A stretch of 64,000 nucleotides of DNA, from contig NZ_CP060780.1 in assembly GCF_014489495.1 (NCBI RefSeq), positions 1,933,001 through 1,997,000 on the forward strand, written 5' to 3'. This stretch comes from Sphingomonas daechungensis. Its GTDB lineage: Bacteria; Pseudomonadota; Alphaproteobacteria; Sphingomonadales; Sphingomonadaceae. Positions 51,830 through 62,742 of the stretch are shown here, one piece after another. Position 1 is the stretch's first letter. Each line of letters begins with the position of its first letter. The position numbers and the translations under genes were made by a program. The notes beneath the pieces were generated by a model, which was not told where the DNA came from, did no database searches, and saw nothing but the letters and a program-made list of their open reading frames with translations.

Positions 51830-52912
51830 ATGACGACCGACACGCTGAACAAGGTTCAGGATGCCGAGCGCATCAACGACACGCGCAAGGCCGAGCTTCT
51901 CGCGACGCCGATCGAGCACATCGACATCACCAAGTTCGACGCCCGCCCGATCATCGATTCGATGGGCAAGATGAGCTTCACCAGCCGCGATCTTTCGCGC
52001 GCTACGGGCATCTACAACCAGATGCTGGAGGACAAGGACTGCTCGATCATCCTGGTGATTGCGGGCTCGACCTCGGCCGGCGGCTGCATGGATCTCTATG
52101 CCGAACTCGTGAAGTCCAACATGGTCGACGCGATCGTCGCTACCGGCGCCTCGATCGTCGACATGGATTTCTTCGAAGCGCTTGGCCACAAGCACTACCA
52201 AGCCAATGAAATCCCTGACGATGATACGCTGCGGTCGCTTTACATCGACCGCATCTACGACACGTACATCGATGAGCAGCAGCTGCAGGATTGTGACTTC
52301 ACGATCGGCAAGATCGCCGACAGCCTGGAGCCGCGCGCCTACTCCAGCCGCGCCTTCATCCGCGAGATGGGCAAGTGGCTGAGCGAGGGTAACGCCAAGA
52401 AGCAGGGCAGCCTCGTCCAGCTCGCCTACGAGCATGACGTGCCGATCTTCTGCCCGGCGTTCGTGGACAGCTCAGCCGGGTTCGGCCTCGTGAAGCATCA
52501 GGTCGACGCGATGAAGCGGGGCGGCCACTACATGGTGCTCGACGCCATCGCCGACTTCCGTGAACTCACCGACATCAAGATCAAGGCGGGCACTACCGGC
52601 CTGCTGATGATCGGCGGCGGCGTTCCGAAGAACTTCACGCAGGACACCGTCGTTTGCGCCGAGATCCTCGGCCATGACGACGTCGAGGTCCACAAATATG
52701 CCGTGCAGATCACCGTCGCTGACGTCCGCGATGGCGCGTGCTCCTCCTCGACGCTTCAGGAAGCGGCGAGCTGGGGCAAGGTCTCGACCGCGATGGAGCA
52801 GATGGTGTTTGCCGAGGCGACCAGCGTCCTTCCGCTCCTGGCGTCGGACGCCTGGCACCGTGGCGCGTGGCGCAACCGCGAGAAGCGCCGCTTCGCCAAG
52901 CTCTTCGACTAA
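51830..52912 (+). CDS. Deoxyhypusine synthase-like protein, putative homospermidine synthase
   Basis: This intact 360-residue member of the deoxyhypusine synthase family transfers an aminobutyl group from spermidine or putrescine in an NAD-dependent reaction through an enzyme-imine lysine. The NAD/polyamine region is IAGSTSAGGCMDLYAELVK...VATGASIVDMDFFEALG; GGHYMVLDAIADF and IGGGVPKNFTQDT follow, and the catalytic lysine lies in EAASWGKVST at residue 317. Bacteria lack eIF5A, the eukaryotic substrate. With an ODC directly upstream and sym-homospermidine typical of sphingomonads, homospermidine synthesis is the best inference. The ATG at 51830 has GGAG six bases ahead. Confidence 0.88.
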   Translation: MTTDTLNKVQDAERINDTRKAELLATPIEHIDITKFDARPIIDSMGKMSFTSRDLSRATGIYNQMLEDKDCSIILVIAGSTSAGGCMDLYAELVKSNMVDAIVATGASIVDMDFFEALGHKHYQANEIPDDDTLRSLYIDRIYDTYIDEQQLQDCDFTIGKIADSLEPRAYSSRAFIREMGKWLSEGNAKKQGSLVQLAYEHDVPIFCPAFVDSSAGFGLVKHQVDAMKRGGHYMVLDAIADFRELTDIKIKAGTTGLLMIGGGVPKNFTQDTVVCAEILGHDDVEVHKYAVQITVADVRDGACSSSTLQEAASWGKVSTAMEQMVFAEATSVLPLLASDAWHRGAWRNREKRRFAKLFD

Positions 52913-52940
52913 AGATTGCCAACCGTAACGAACTGAAGCA

Positions 52941-52968
52941 GCCTCCCTGGAAACAGGGGAGGCTTTTT
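52941..52968 (+). terminator. Rho-independent terminator after the polyamine genes
   Basis: GCCTCCCTG, a GAAA loop, then CAGGGGAGGC and TTTTT, 28 bases after the stop. The 3' arm has one base more than the 5' arm; an extra C in the C run would make a perfect 10-bp stem, which matches the kind of base loss seen in the genes. It ends just before the MAPEG gene. Confidence 0.85.
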
Positions 52969-52969
52969 C

Positions 52970-53419
52970 ATGCACTACAGCCCGATACTCGCGCCCGTGG
53001 TGGCACTCGTCGCCTGGACGCTGATCGTCATGTTCTGGATGCTGCTCACCCGCATCCCGGCGATGCGGAAGGCTGGCATTACGTTAGGTACGGCGCGCCG
53101 CGGAGGCAGAGGCGCTAACCTGGACGGCGTCCTTCCCGACGATGTCCAGTGGAAATCCCACAACTACAATCACCTGATGGAGCAACCGACGATCTTCTAT
53201 GCGATCGCGTTGACCCTCGCGCTCATGGATATGGGCTATGGCATCAACGTCTGGCTCGCCTGGGGCTACGTTGGGCTACGAGTGCTCCACAGCATCATCC
53301 AGGCGACCGTAAACGTCGTACTCTACCGCTTTACATGCTTTGCCCTGTCGTCGTTCTGCCTGCTGGGCCTGACCGTGCACGCTGGTGCACGCATCCTGCA
53401 CGACTGCGGGATCCTCTAG
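52970..53419 (+). CDS. MAPEG family membrane protein
   Basis: This intact 149-residue four-helix integral membrane protein is of the MAPEG (membrane-associated eicosanoid/glutathione metabolism) family. Helices: ILAPVVALVAWTLIVMFWML, then HNYNHLMEQPTIFYAIALTLAL (with the family's N-x-x-E-type polar residues), INVWLAWGYVGLRVLHS and CFALSSFCLLGLTVHAGAR. Bacterial members are sometimes glutathione transferases or peroxidases; substrate unknown. The stop overlaps that of the convergent methyltransferase. Confidence 0.87.
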   Translation: MHYSPILAPVVALVAWTLIVMFWMLLTRIPAMRKAGITLGTARRGGRGANLDGVLPDDVQWKSHNYNHLMEQPTIFYAIALTLALMDMGYGINVWLAWGYVGLRVLHSIIQATVNVVLYRFTCFALSSFCLLGLTVHAGARILHDCGIL

Positions 53420-54586
53420 CGAGTGAAAGCGGCTGCAAGCTCGACATGGGTCGACCAGCGGAATTGGCCAACAGGTCGCAGCCATTCGAGCCGGTAGCCG
53501 CCGTTCACGAGCGATCTCGCGTCCCGGGCGAAGGTCGCAGGATTGCAGCTGACGTAGGCGATCTTGGCCACTGCGGATTTCGCCAGAGCCGCGACCTGCT
53601 GTTCAGCGCCCGCCCTCGGCGGATCGAGGACGACGGCGTCAAAAGCACTGAGTTCCGCGGCGTCGAGTGGCCGCCGATAAAGATCGCGATGCTCCGCAGC
53701 GATATGCGGAGCGGCTCTCTTGAGAGCCAGAACCGCATTACGCGAAGCCTCTGCGGCATAAACCTTGCCTAAAAGCGCTAGTGCGAATGTCCCCAGCCCC
53801 GCAAACAGGTCCGCAGTTCGCTCGGGCTCGCTGGTAGCCTCTAGAACAGCGCCAACGAGCGCGTTCTCCCGTCATCGGTAGCTTGAAGGAAGCCGCCGAC
53901 CGGAAATCCAACGGCAACTCCGGAGAGCGTGACCGTTGCAGGAACGGGTTCGTAGAGCGTCTCCGGGCCCAATCCCTGATCGATTGACAGTCGTGCCAGC
54001 CCGTGGCGCTCGCAGAATGCCGTGAGCGCCTCCATTGCCTCATACCCTTCAGGCTCCACTCCCTTCAGGAGCAGGTCCAGTCCGCGATCGACCAGCGTCA
54101 TCTGCACCTCAGCCGTAGCCCGGGCTGCAACAACCCTCCCAGCAACTTTCGAAGAGGGGCGGCCAGCGCGAACAGCTCCGGACGCAGGATATGGCATTCG
54201 CGCATGTCCACGATGCGGTTCGACTTCTCGGCGTTGAAGCCGATCACGGCGCCCTGCCCCGTCATCAGCGTACGGAGGCTCGCACGGCGCCGGCTGTTCG
54301 GCGCGGATAGATGCGGTTCGCGGATATCGGTGGCGAGACCGTGCTGAGCCAGCGCCGTCTCTACCCGGGAGACCAAATACTGCAGGTAAGCCTGGTCGTC
54401 GACGTGCTGAAGCTGGCATCCGCCGCATTCCGGAAAGTGACGGCATGGCGGCACTTGATGGTGCGGCCCATGCCTCAGGGCGCCGTCCTCCTGAAGGATA
54501 TCACCGGGAGCTGCGAAGGGAACGTGGGAGCCGTAGTCGGTCACGCCATCGCCCCGTGCAGCGATGCGGATGACGGTCTCAGTCAT
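53416..54586 (-). CDS. rlmD: Class I SAM-dependent RNA methyltransferase, RlmD/RumA family (frame-broken)
   Basis: This 5-methyluridine methyltransferase acts probably on 23S rRNA and has about 390 residues. Iron-sulfur cysteines are in CRHFPECGGCQLQH; the SAM site is TADLFAGLGTFAL (corrected frame); catalytic Cys in IAYVSCNPATFARD and the PPRAGAE motif near the end confirm TrmA/RlmD class. There is no clear TRAM domain before the cysteine cluster, so the N-terminus is short. Breaks near 54125 and 53870. The start is inside the last bases of the downstream-reading neighbour (8-base overlap with the NAD(P)HX gene). Confidence 0.88.
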
Positions 54587-55942
54587 TCAGGTGGTCGAAC
54601 GCGCTCGGAATTGCTTCGACCAGGTCGTCGGCGATCATGCCTGAACCCGCGATCTCCGCGGCGCGACCATGGAGCCAAACGGCCGCGCAAGCCGCTTCGA
54701 ACGCAGCCATGCCGCGTGCCCGCAGAGCTCCAATCATTCCCGACAGCACGTCGCCCGTTCCAGCCGATGCCAGCCAGGTCGGGGCGGGAGGCGCAAAGCC
54801 TAGCCGCCCATCTGGCGATGCGACGAGCGTATCCGGTCCCTTGTAGACCACCACGGCCCCGGAACGCCGGGCGGCCGCGAGAGCCCGCTCCGCCTTCGAG
54901 CCTTCGAGCTTTCCAAACAGTCGCACGAATTCGCCCTCGTGCGGGGTCAAGACCGCGTCCTGTTCTCGAAGCCGTTCCGGCTCGCCCAGCTGCGCGATGG
55001 CATCCGCATCGATGACCTTCGGTGCATGAGAAGTGAGTGCCAGACTCAGAACCTGCGGCAAGTCTCCCATCCCCGGCCCAACGACAAGGCAGCCGATCCT
55101 TTCGTCATTGATTTGACCTATATCGGTCTGGACGATGGCGTACGGCAGGCCTTCGATCGATCGCGAGGTACTCACACGGACGTAACCCGCACCCGAACGA
55201 GCCGCCGCCTTAGCTGACAAGGCGATCGCGCCGGGCATTTTCCCTGCCAGCAGGTGGACCAGCCCGCGGCTGTACTTATGCGCCTCAGGATCGATCTGCG
55301 GCAAAGCCGAGCGGCCGATTTCCGACCAATCGCTTCCCGCAGCGACCCCGATATCCGCAAGGACGACACGTCCGCACCTTTGCATTGCCGGCATCAACCG
55401 ATGGGCGGGCTTGAGAGCGCCGAACGTGACCGTCATGTCGAAGTCTGGAATCTCGCTCAGCATTACGCCGCTATCGCTGTCGACACCGCTTGGCACATCA
55501 CACGCGATGCGTGTTTGAGCGCCTCGGTTCAGTCTGGAAAACTGTTCTAGTAGAGAAGCCTCTAGTCCACACCTGAGTCCGGTTCCGAATAGAGCATCAA
55601 TGACGAGAGGCGCAGGATCTGTGCTTCCCCCAGTATCTCCACCTGACCAGGCCACCGCCCACGGGCCCACTTCCCAGCCTCGCTTTTCGGCTCGGAGCTC
55701 GCGGCAACGCGAACGGCCACTCCCCGTTCGGCAAGATGGCGGGCAACGATATAGCCGTCTCCGCCGTTGTTCCCCGGTCCGCAGAGGATCAACGCCGGCA
55801 TCTTCCCAACAAATCCGAACGCTGCTTCGGCGAGGGCAGCCCCGGCGCGCTCCATCAAAGTTTCGACCGGAGTTCCCGCGTCGATCGCACGCTTCTCAGC
55901 GGCGATCATCGCCTCCGTCGTCAGGATCGGTCTGCAAGTCAT
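54579..55942 (-). CDS. nnr: Bifunctional NAD(P)HX epimerase/dehydratase (frame-broken near 55672)
   Basis: This repairs hydrated NAD(P)H (NADHX/NADPHX). The N-terminal YjeF_N domain (epimerase, residues ~1-200) has ETLMERAGAALAEAA and ILCGPGNNGGDGYIVARHL. The C-terminal carbohydrate-kinase-like domain (ADP-dependent dehydratase) has VVVGPGMGDLP-like, VLTPHEGEFVRLFG, VVVYKGPDTLVASPDG and the anion-hole APTWLASAGTGDVLSGMIGA (in part). One missing C near 55672. ATG at 55942 reads MTCRPILTTEAMIAAE, as expected for the family. Confidence 0.92.
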
Positions 55943-55953
55943 CCTGCGCGCGC

Positions 55954-56759
55954 TTAGCGCAGATAGGTCGCCAGCCGCCACCATTCCCGCGGGACGGCGA
56001 TTTCGGCATGATCCCTGGCATCCTCGCTTTCGAACAGGGCGAAACAAGTCGCACCGCTCCCCGACATTCGTGCGAAGCTGACGCCGTTCTGAACTGAGAG
56101 CCACGCCAGGACCGTCCCAACGAGCGGCACCTGTTCGATGGCGGCCACCTCGAGGTCATTCCTGCCTGCGCGCCAATCGCCGAGAGGGCCCTTATCCTCC
56201 CCGTTCCAAGCTGCGAATACATCGGCAGTCTTGAGCTCAACCCGCGGATTCACGAGCAGAACGGGTGTGCCGCTGACGCCTGCGTCCACGGGCACCAGCT
56301 CATCCCCGCCCCATCTCCCCTGACACTCATGCTTAGCAAACAGGCAGGGACGTCCGCGCCGAGGCCAGGCGCAACGGCACTCGCATGCGCAGGATCGATG
56401 CTCCACAATCGCGTCAGCAAACGAAGCGCGGCGGCCGCGTCAGCCGATCCTCCACCAATGCCTGATGCGACTGGGAGACTTTTGGTTAGCGTAAGCCTAG
56501 CGCCCCGATCGGTCCCGGCATGCTCACGAAGCGCGTTGGCGGCGCGAAGAGCCAAATTATCGGCAGGATTGCCAAGATCGCCGGCGAATGGGCCTCGAAC
56601 ATCAAGAGACAAGTTGTCGGCGTCAGCGGCGGACAACTCGTCACCATCTGTGCAGAAGGCAAAGATCGTTTCGATCCGGTGGCGTCCGTCGGGCAACTTG
56701 CCACGAACATGCAGCGCGAGGTTGAGCTTTGCCGGCGCCGGCTCGCAATATTCCGTCAA
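55954..56759 (-). CDS. ispE: 4-diphosphocytidyl-2-C-methyl-D-erythritol kinase (frame-broken near 56320)
   Basis: This GHMP kinase of the MEP pathway acts between IspD and IspF, which are encoded at 32405-33545. Motifs are APAKLNLALHVRGKLPDG, ATP-loop LPVASGIGGGSADAAA and SFARMSGSGATCFALF. One missing base near 56320 lies in a C-rich stretch. The start is TTG 56759, whose TTGA overlaps the stop of the upstream TPR gene. The TPR-ispE order recurs in alphaproteobacteria. Confidence 0.93.
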
Positions 56760-58401
56760 GGCGCGGCGTTCGCCGGAGTCAGGCCATTGTCGAGCTTGGC
56801 CTTGAGACGGACCGCGTCATCATTCTCCGCAGTAATGAGCGCTGCGGACCAGGAATAACGCGCCTCGAACTTGTTGCCGGCCTTGTAGAGGGCGTCGCCA
56901 AGATGCTCGTGGATCTCCGCCTGTGCCGGATCGCCCTTCGCGGCGCGGGTCAGGATTTCGATCGCCTCCTTTGTCCTCCCGCGCTTGAAAACGGCCCAGC
57001 CGAGCGAATCCGTGATCGAAGCATCGTCAGGAGCAAGCGCGCTGGCCTTGCGGATCATCGCCTCGGCCGTGTCGAGGTCTTCGCCACGTTCCAGCTTCGC
57101 ATAACCCAGGAAATTCAGAATGATTGGCTGGTCCGGAGCGAGGGCAAGCGCTTGGCCAAGGAGATCGCGCGTTTCCGGCCAATGGTTCGCCTCCTCCAGA
57201 GACGTCGCCTCGAGGAACAGCAACGGCCAACGCTCTTCGGGTTTGGCATTGGGGCCAAGCATCTGGACCGCGCGGTTATACGCACCGGCGCTCTCTTCAT
57301 AGCGCTTCAAATTGGAGAGGACGTCGCCAAGTCGGGCGTAATCACTCACCCCAGCGTTCGCAGCGGAAGCGGACTTCTGCGCGACCTGGAGGGCCTCCGC
57401 ATCCCGATCCGCACTGACTAGCGAGCGCACCTCCGTATCGCGGGCCTGGGCCGCGAGCGGATCCGCAGCCGGGATCCCCGGAGAACCCCAATTGCTTCAT
57501 CCGCACGGCCACGCTGGCCGAGCATCAGGCCGAGCGTATGGGCCGTCGCGCTGCTCTCGGGCGCAGCGTAACGAGCGACCTGCGCGAACGACACAGGAAG
57601 CTTCTCGTTGCGCATACGGTCGAATTCGACGGCGATGAAATCGAGCAACTCGGCAAATGCCCGCCGGCTATTGTCGATGCGAATGCTCGACGACTTGCCT
57701 TGCAGGACCTTTTCCGCGGCCGGTGCGGCGCCCCTGTTCAAGCCCTGAAGGATCGTCTGGGCCCGATCCTTGTCTCCTGCGGCAACCAAGGCGTCCGCGA
57801 AAGCGAGACGCATGCGGAGCGAGCGGATGCCGCCGCCTTTCAAGGCCTGGTCGATAAACGGCTGAGCTTGTGCGGTTCGGCGGAACTTGATCAGGATGAG
57901 AGCGCGGTTCTCGGGTTCCAGGGCAGCCAGCAGGTTGTTTGGAGCCACGCCGTCCAAGGCCGCAATCGCCTTTGCCTCGTTGCCCGCATCGGCCTCGACC
58001 CATGCCTCGAGGAACGGCCCAGCAAATCCGACGTCTCCTGCCTCGGTCGGTTGCCGCAGCAGAGCGAGCGCGAGCTTGTTGTCGTTGGACCGCAGTGCCT
58101 CGGCAACCTGCAACATGCGCGCTTCGATCGGCGTACTTGCCGCAGGAAGGCTGCCAACGAGCTTCAGTGCCAACTTCATGTCGCCGGCGCTGATCGCCTG
58201 GGCCAGCGCTTCCCTGACCACTGGCTGGCTCGACGGGTTCGTGTCCGCCAGTTGGGCAAGGAGCTGCGCGGATCGGGCATGATTGCCATCGATCGCCGCC
58301 GCCCGACCTTCGAGATAGATTCGGGAGGCATTCGAAGTGGCAACGGCTCCAGCAGGCGCCGACGCGGCTGAAGCGATCAGCGCCAGCGCGACGGTGGTGA
58401 C
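56756..58401 (-). CDS. Exported TPR-repeat protein (frame-broken near 57475; start uncertain)
   Basis: This protein of about 545 residues has a signal-peptide-like start (VTTVALALIASAASAPAGAVA) and then many TPR-like helix pairs, clearest at the C-terminus (YARLGDVLSNLKRYEESAGAYNRA, DSLGWAVFKRGRTKEAIEILTRAA, EHLGDALYKAGNKFEARYSWSAAL, each in part). TPRs scaffold protein complexes; partner unknown. The frame is open further upstream into the ETF-QO gene, with no usable start codon just before the signal peptide, so the start is set near the ETF-QO stop. Another missing base is likely there. Confidence 0.82.
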
Positions 58402-58402
58402 C

Positions 58403-60050
58403 CTACATGTTCGGGTAATTCGGCCCTCCGCCGCCTTCCGGGGTGACCCAGTTGATGTTCTGGGTCGGGTCCTTGATGTCGCAGGTCTTACAGTGGACGC
58501 AGTTCTGGGCATTGATTTGCAGCCGGGGCTTTCCGTTCGGTTCTTCGACAAACTCGTAGACGCCCGCCGGACAATAACGCTGTTCGGGCCCGTCGTAGAG
58601 CGCCAAATTCACGTCCACGGGTACGGTCGCATCCTTTAGCGTCAGGTGAACGGGCTGGTCTTCCTCATGGTTCGTGTTCGACAGGAACACCGATGTCAGA
58701 CGATCGAAGGTCAGCACGCCATCCGGCTTCGGATAGTCGATTTTCTTGGCTTCGCTCTTCCTACGAAGCGTCGTGTTGTCGGCCTTGTGCTTCAGCGTCC
58801 AGGGCAGTCGAATGCCCAACTGGCCCAACCAGATGTCGAAACCCGCATAAAGCGTCCCAAGCAGGCCGCCGAAATGCGCTACCGCGGGCTGGGCGTTGCG
58901 CACCATCCGCAATTCCTTGTCGATCCAACTGGAGCGGACGGAGGGCTCGTAAGCTTCGAGAAGGTCACTGGACCGGTCCTTGCAGAGCGCGTCGAACGCG
59001 GCCTCGGCGGCCAGCATCCCCGACTTCATCGCCGTGTGCGTGCCCTTGATCCGGGGCACGTTCACGAACCCGGCCGAGCATCCGATCAGGGCGCCGCCGG
59101 GAAAGCGAGCTGGGGAATGGCTTGCCAGCCCCCTCATTAATGGCGCGGGCGCCGTACGACAGTCGACGGCCGCCTTCGATTTCGGCGCGAATGGCCGGAT
59201 GCGTCTTCCAGCGCTGGAATTCCTCGAACGGCGACAAATAAGGGTTCGAGTAATCGAGGGCGACCACGAAGCCCAAGGCGACTTGGTTGTTCTCCTGATG
59301 ATAGAGAAATCCGCCGCCCCAGGCGTCATCCAGGGGCCAGCCCTGCGAATGAATGACTCGTCCAGGCTTATGCTTGTCAGCAGGAATCTCCCACAACTCT
59401 TTGACACCCAGACCGAAAACCTGTGGTCCGGACTGATCACGCAGCCCGAATATGCGGGTCAGTTCCTTGGTCAGACTGCCGCGGGCACCCTCCGCAAAGA
59501 ACGTGTACTTGGCATGCAGTTCCATACCTGGCTGGTAGTCCGGACGGTGTGAGCCATCGCGAGCAAGGCCCATGTCGCCTGTCGCGACGCCCTTTACCGA
59601 GCCGTCCTCGTTGAACAGCACTTCGGCGGCCGGAAATCCTGGAAAAATCTCGACGCCGAGTTCCTCGGCCTGCCCGGCCAGCCAGCGGCAGAAATTCCCA
59701 AGACTGAGGGTGTACGTCCCTTTGTTCCGCATGAACGGTGGCAAGGCGACATGCGGCATGCCGAACTTGCCGGTTTTCGACAGGACCCAGTGGTGATTTT
59801 CAGTGACCGGGACGGTGAGCGGCGAGCCTTTGTCGTTCCAGTCGGGTATGAGCTCAGTGAGGGCCTTGGGGTCGATTACCGCACCGGACAAAATGTGTGC
59901 CCCGACTTCGCTGCCCTTCTCGAGGATGCAGACCGAGATCTCGCGCCCGGCCTCGGCGGCAAGTTGCTTCAGACGGATCGCGGCGGACAAGCCGGCAGGC
60001 CCCGCGCCGACGATCACCACGTCATAGGCCATGGATTCGCGTTCGCTCAT
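58403..60050 (-). CDS. Electron transfer flavoprotein-ubiquinone oxidoreductase (frame-broken near 59125)
   Basis: This is an FAD and [4Fe-4S] enzyme of about 550 residues that passes electrons from acyl-CoA dehydrogenases, via ETF, to ubiquinone. FAD motif [19 protein letters not shown], then [18 protein letters not shown]. The C-terminal cluster-binding part has [10 protein letters not shown] and [17 protein letters not shown]. One base is missing near 59125 inside the FAD domain (IGCSAGFVN follows). It works downstream of GcdH (10329-11549) and other dehydrogenases. ETF subunits are not in the window. Confidence 0.94.
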
Positions 60051-60141
60051 CGTTCCCCTCGTCGCACAGGCAGGGCGCCTCGCCCACGACAGCCCTGCTT
60101 TTCCTTGACCGCGCCGTCAATGCTAGTGGAGAATCCGTGGC

Positions 60142-60855
60142 ATGGGTGGGGAGCACGACCGTTTGAGCGCGGCCGAGGCTGCCAGCGTGCTTGGCTGGTG
60201 GCTGGAAGCTGGCGTCGATGTCGCAATTCAGGAGCAGCCGCGCGCGTGGCTGGGCGCGGCGGCCGCTTCCACGCCGGAGGCGCACGTCATTGACGCATCT
60301 GAATCCATTGAAGAAGTACCCGCCAGCCTTGACGCATTCCGATCCTGGCTCGGTGAAACTCCCACTCTACCATTTGCGAAAGCCCATTCGCGTCGAGTGC
60401 TTCCCATTGGGGCGGAGGCGGCCGAGATCATGCTTCTGTTCGACATGCCGTCGGCCGAAGACGTGGCGGAGGGCCAGCCGATCGCTGGGCCTGCTTGGGA
60501 ACTAACCGAACGAATGCTGGCAGCCATCGGCTTCAACGCGGAGCAGGCGTATGTCGGAAACATCTCCTGCGTTCATACTCCCGGATCGCGCCTCACGGCG
60601 GCGGAGCTGGAAGCTTGCGCGGCGATTGCCCGGCGACAGATCGCACTCGCAAAGCCCAAGAGACTTCTCCTGCTCGGAGATGGCCCCAGCAAGGCACTTT
60701 TGGGCAAGCCCGCGGCGGCAGCCCGCGGCCACGTTCACAAAATCGAAGGGGTGCGCACGGTAGCCACGTTCCACCCGCGGTTCCTGCTCGACCGGCCATC
60801 GAACAAGGCACTCGCGTGGGGCGACCTTCTGCTTCTGATGGAGGACGAAGTTTGA
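60142..60855 (+). CDS. Divergent uracil-DNA glycosylase superfamily protein
   Basis: This intact 237-residue protein shows similarity to family 4/5 UDG over its second half: GQPIAGPAWELTERMLAAIGF, AYVGNISCVHTPGSR, LLLGDGPSKALLG and VATFHPRFLLDRPSNKALAW. It lacks the family-4 GEAPG motif (it has LFDMPSAED instead), and cysteines for an N-terminal [4Fe-4S] cluster are not seen, so catalysis on uracil is doubtful. The first ~75 residues are unlike UDG. The stop overlaps the TTG start of the transglycosylase. Confidence 0.75.
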   Translation: MGGEHDRLSAAEAASVLGWWLEAGVDVAIQEQPRAWLGAAAASTPEAHVIDASESIEEVPASLDAFRSWLGETPTLPFAKAHSRRVLPIGAEAAEIMLLFDMPSAEDVAEGQPIAGPAWELTERMLAAIGFNAEQAYVGNISCVHTPGSRLTAAELEACAAIARRQIALAKPKRLLLLGDGPSKALLGKPAAAARGHVHKIEGVRTVATFHPRFLLDRPSNKALAWGDLLLLMEDEV

Positions 60856-62697
60856 GCATCCACCTAATTCTTGCAGCAGCCGCGGCAGCGGCCACGCAGG
60901 GCCAGGCGTCGGACCCGCTCGCTCCGCTGCCGGCTCAACCGGCGGTCAGCCCTCCTGCCATCCTCGTTCCGGTACCCAGTACCCAGCAATCGCCGGCTGT
61001 GATCAGTCCGAACGCCACCCCTCCAGGGTCCTTGGTCGTCCAGCCTCCGTTTCCAACCACGAATTCACCGCCGGCCCCGTCGTAGCAATTCGCGTGCCCC
61101 GCAATTGGGCCGAGGTGTTCTCGGCGATCCGCGGCGGCCGTTGGGCTGAGGCGCAAGCCGGGATCGTCGCCCTCCCTCAAGACACCCTGACGCCTGTCGC
61201 CAAGGCAGAGCTCTACACCGCCAAAGGCTCGCCCGTCGTATCGCTTGGCCAAATCCAGGCGCTTCTCGCCGAAGCTCCGGATTTGCCGCAGGCAGAGCAG
61301 CTATCGCGCCTCGCTTTGACGCGGGGGATGACGAACTATCCTATTATGTCGCGAAGAAGCCGGTCACCTGGCTCGGCAATTCGCCCAGCCGAATGAAGGC
61401 GAAGGCCGTCGCTGGCGAGCCCGCCGCGGATCAGCTTCGGTCGCAGCTCGATCCGCTGATCAAGGCTGACGACGCGGTCAATGCCGAGTTGCTGCTAATC
61501 CAGGCCGCTCCGTCGCTCAGCTATGAAGCACGCGCCGAAGCGGGACAGCGGGTCGCATGGTCATATTACTCGATCAGCCGCGATACCGACGCGCGACGAG
61601 TGGCCGATACCTATCGGCAAGGCGCTACGGGCGATTGGGCAAGCCAATCGGCCTGGGTATCCGGCCTTGCATCGTGGCGGCTCAACGACTGCAACGCAGC
61701 CTCCTTCTCATTCAAAGAAGTGGGAAGCCGGGCGCAGCAGCGCGAGCTTTCCGCCGCGGGCTACTACTGGGCCGCACGTTCTGAGCAGATGTGCCGCAGG
61801 CCTGCAGCAGTTGCTCCATTGCTCCGGCTGGCATCCAACTCGCCTGAAAGCTTTTACGGCCTGCTCGCCCGCGAGACTTTAGGCGTCGATCGCCGCCTGC
61901 CGCCCGATATTCACAACGGCATCAGCCGTATCGCCAACCTGCCCAACGTCCGGCGCGCGGAAGAGCTGAGAAACATCGGCCAGCCCTGGCTCGCTGAGGA
62001 ATTGATCGAGCACCAGGCCCAAATCGGCCGGGTCCAGGATCATCACGCGTTGATCGAGCTGGCCCGCAAGCTCGACCTTCCGTCGGCGCAATACTGGCTC
62101 GCTCACAATGGACAGTATGGCGCCGTTGTCGATGCGGTCGATCGCTATCCTGTCCCGCGCTGGATGCCGCGTAATGGCTGGCGCATCGACCCGGCCCTCG
62201 CACTCGCACACATGCGGCAGGAATCGAACTTCCGCACCGACGTGGTCAGCCCCGCCGGCGCCGTTGGCCTGATGCAGGTCCTGCCGACGACCGCCAATGC
62301 CATGGCCCGGCGCAACGGCTACGATGCCGGGAGCCTCTACGACCCGACCGCGAACATCGAATACGGCCAGAGCTTCATTGAAGCGATGCGGTCGTCTTCA
62401 GCCACCCAGGGCCAGCTTCCGAAGATTATCGCTGCCTATAACGCCGGACCGCTGCCCGTAGCGCGCTGGGCCTATATGGCTCCCGCCGACCCGCTGCTTT
62501 GGATTGAATCCATCCCCTACTGGGAGACCCGCTACTACGTTCCGGCAGTTCTTCGAAACCTGTGGGTTTACCAAGGGATAGCGGGCGCAGAGACGCCGAC
62601 GCTCGACGCACTGGTCCAGCATCGCTGGCCGGCCTTTCCGACCGCCAAGACCAATCTGGCCGCCGCTTCTGAACTCCGGTCCGCCGGCGAACCCTGA
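60852..62697 (+). CDS. slt: Soluble lytic murein transglycosylase, Slt70 type (frame-broken)
   Basis: This exported enzyme of about 615 residues cleaves peptidoglycan to 1,6-anhydro products. The TTG start at 60852 (TTGA overlap) opens a signal peptide (MSIHLILAAAAAAATQGQA), followed by a Pro-rich linker and a helical superhelix (alpha/alpha) region. The catalytic SLT domain near the C-terminus has LAHMRQESNFRTDVVSPAGA (Glu in RQES), GLMQVLPTTANAMA and YNAGPLPVARW. Breaks near 61075 and 61330 lie before the superhelix. It is the second lytic transglycosylase in the window. Confidence 0.93.
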
Positions 62698-62742
62698 GTC
62701 TTTGTTCTTGTTTCGTTCTGGCGTGCGGCGTAATTTCGCGAC

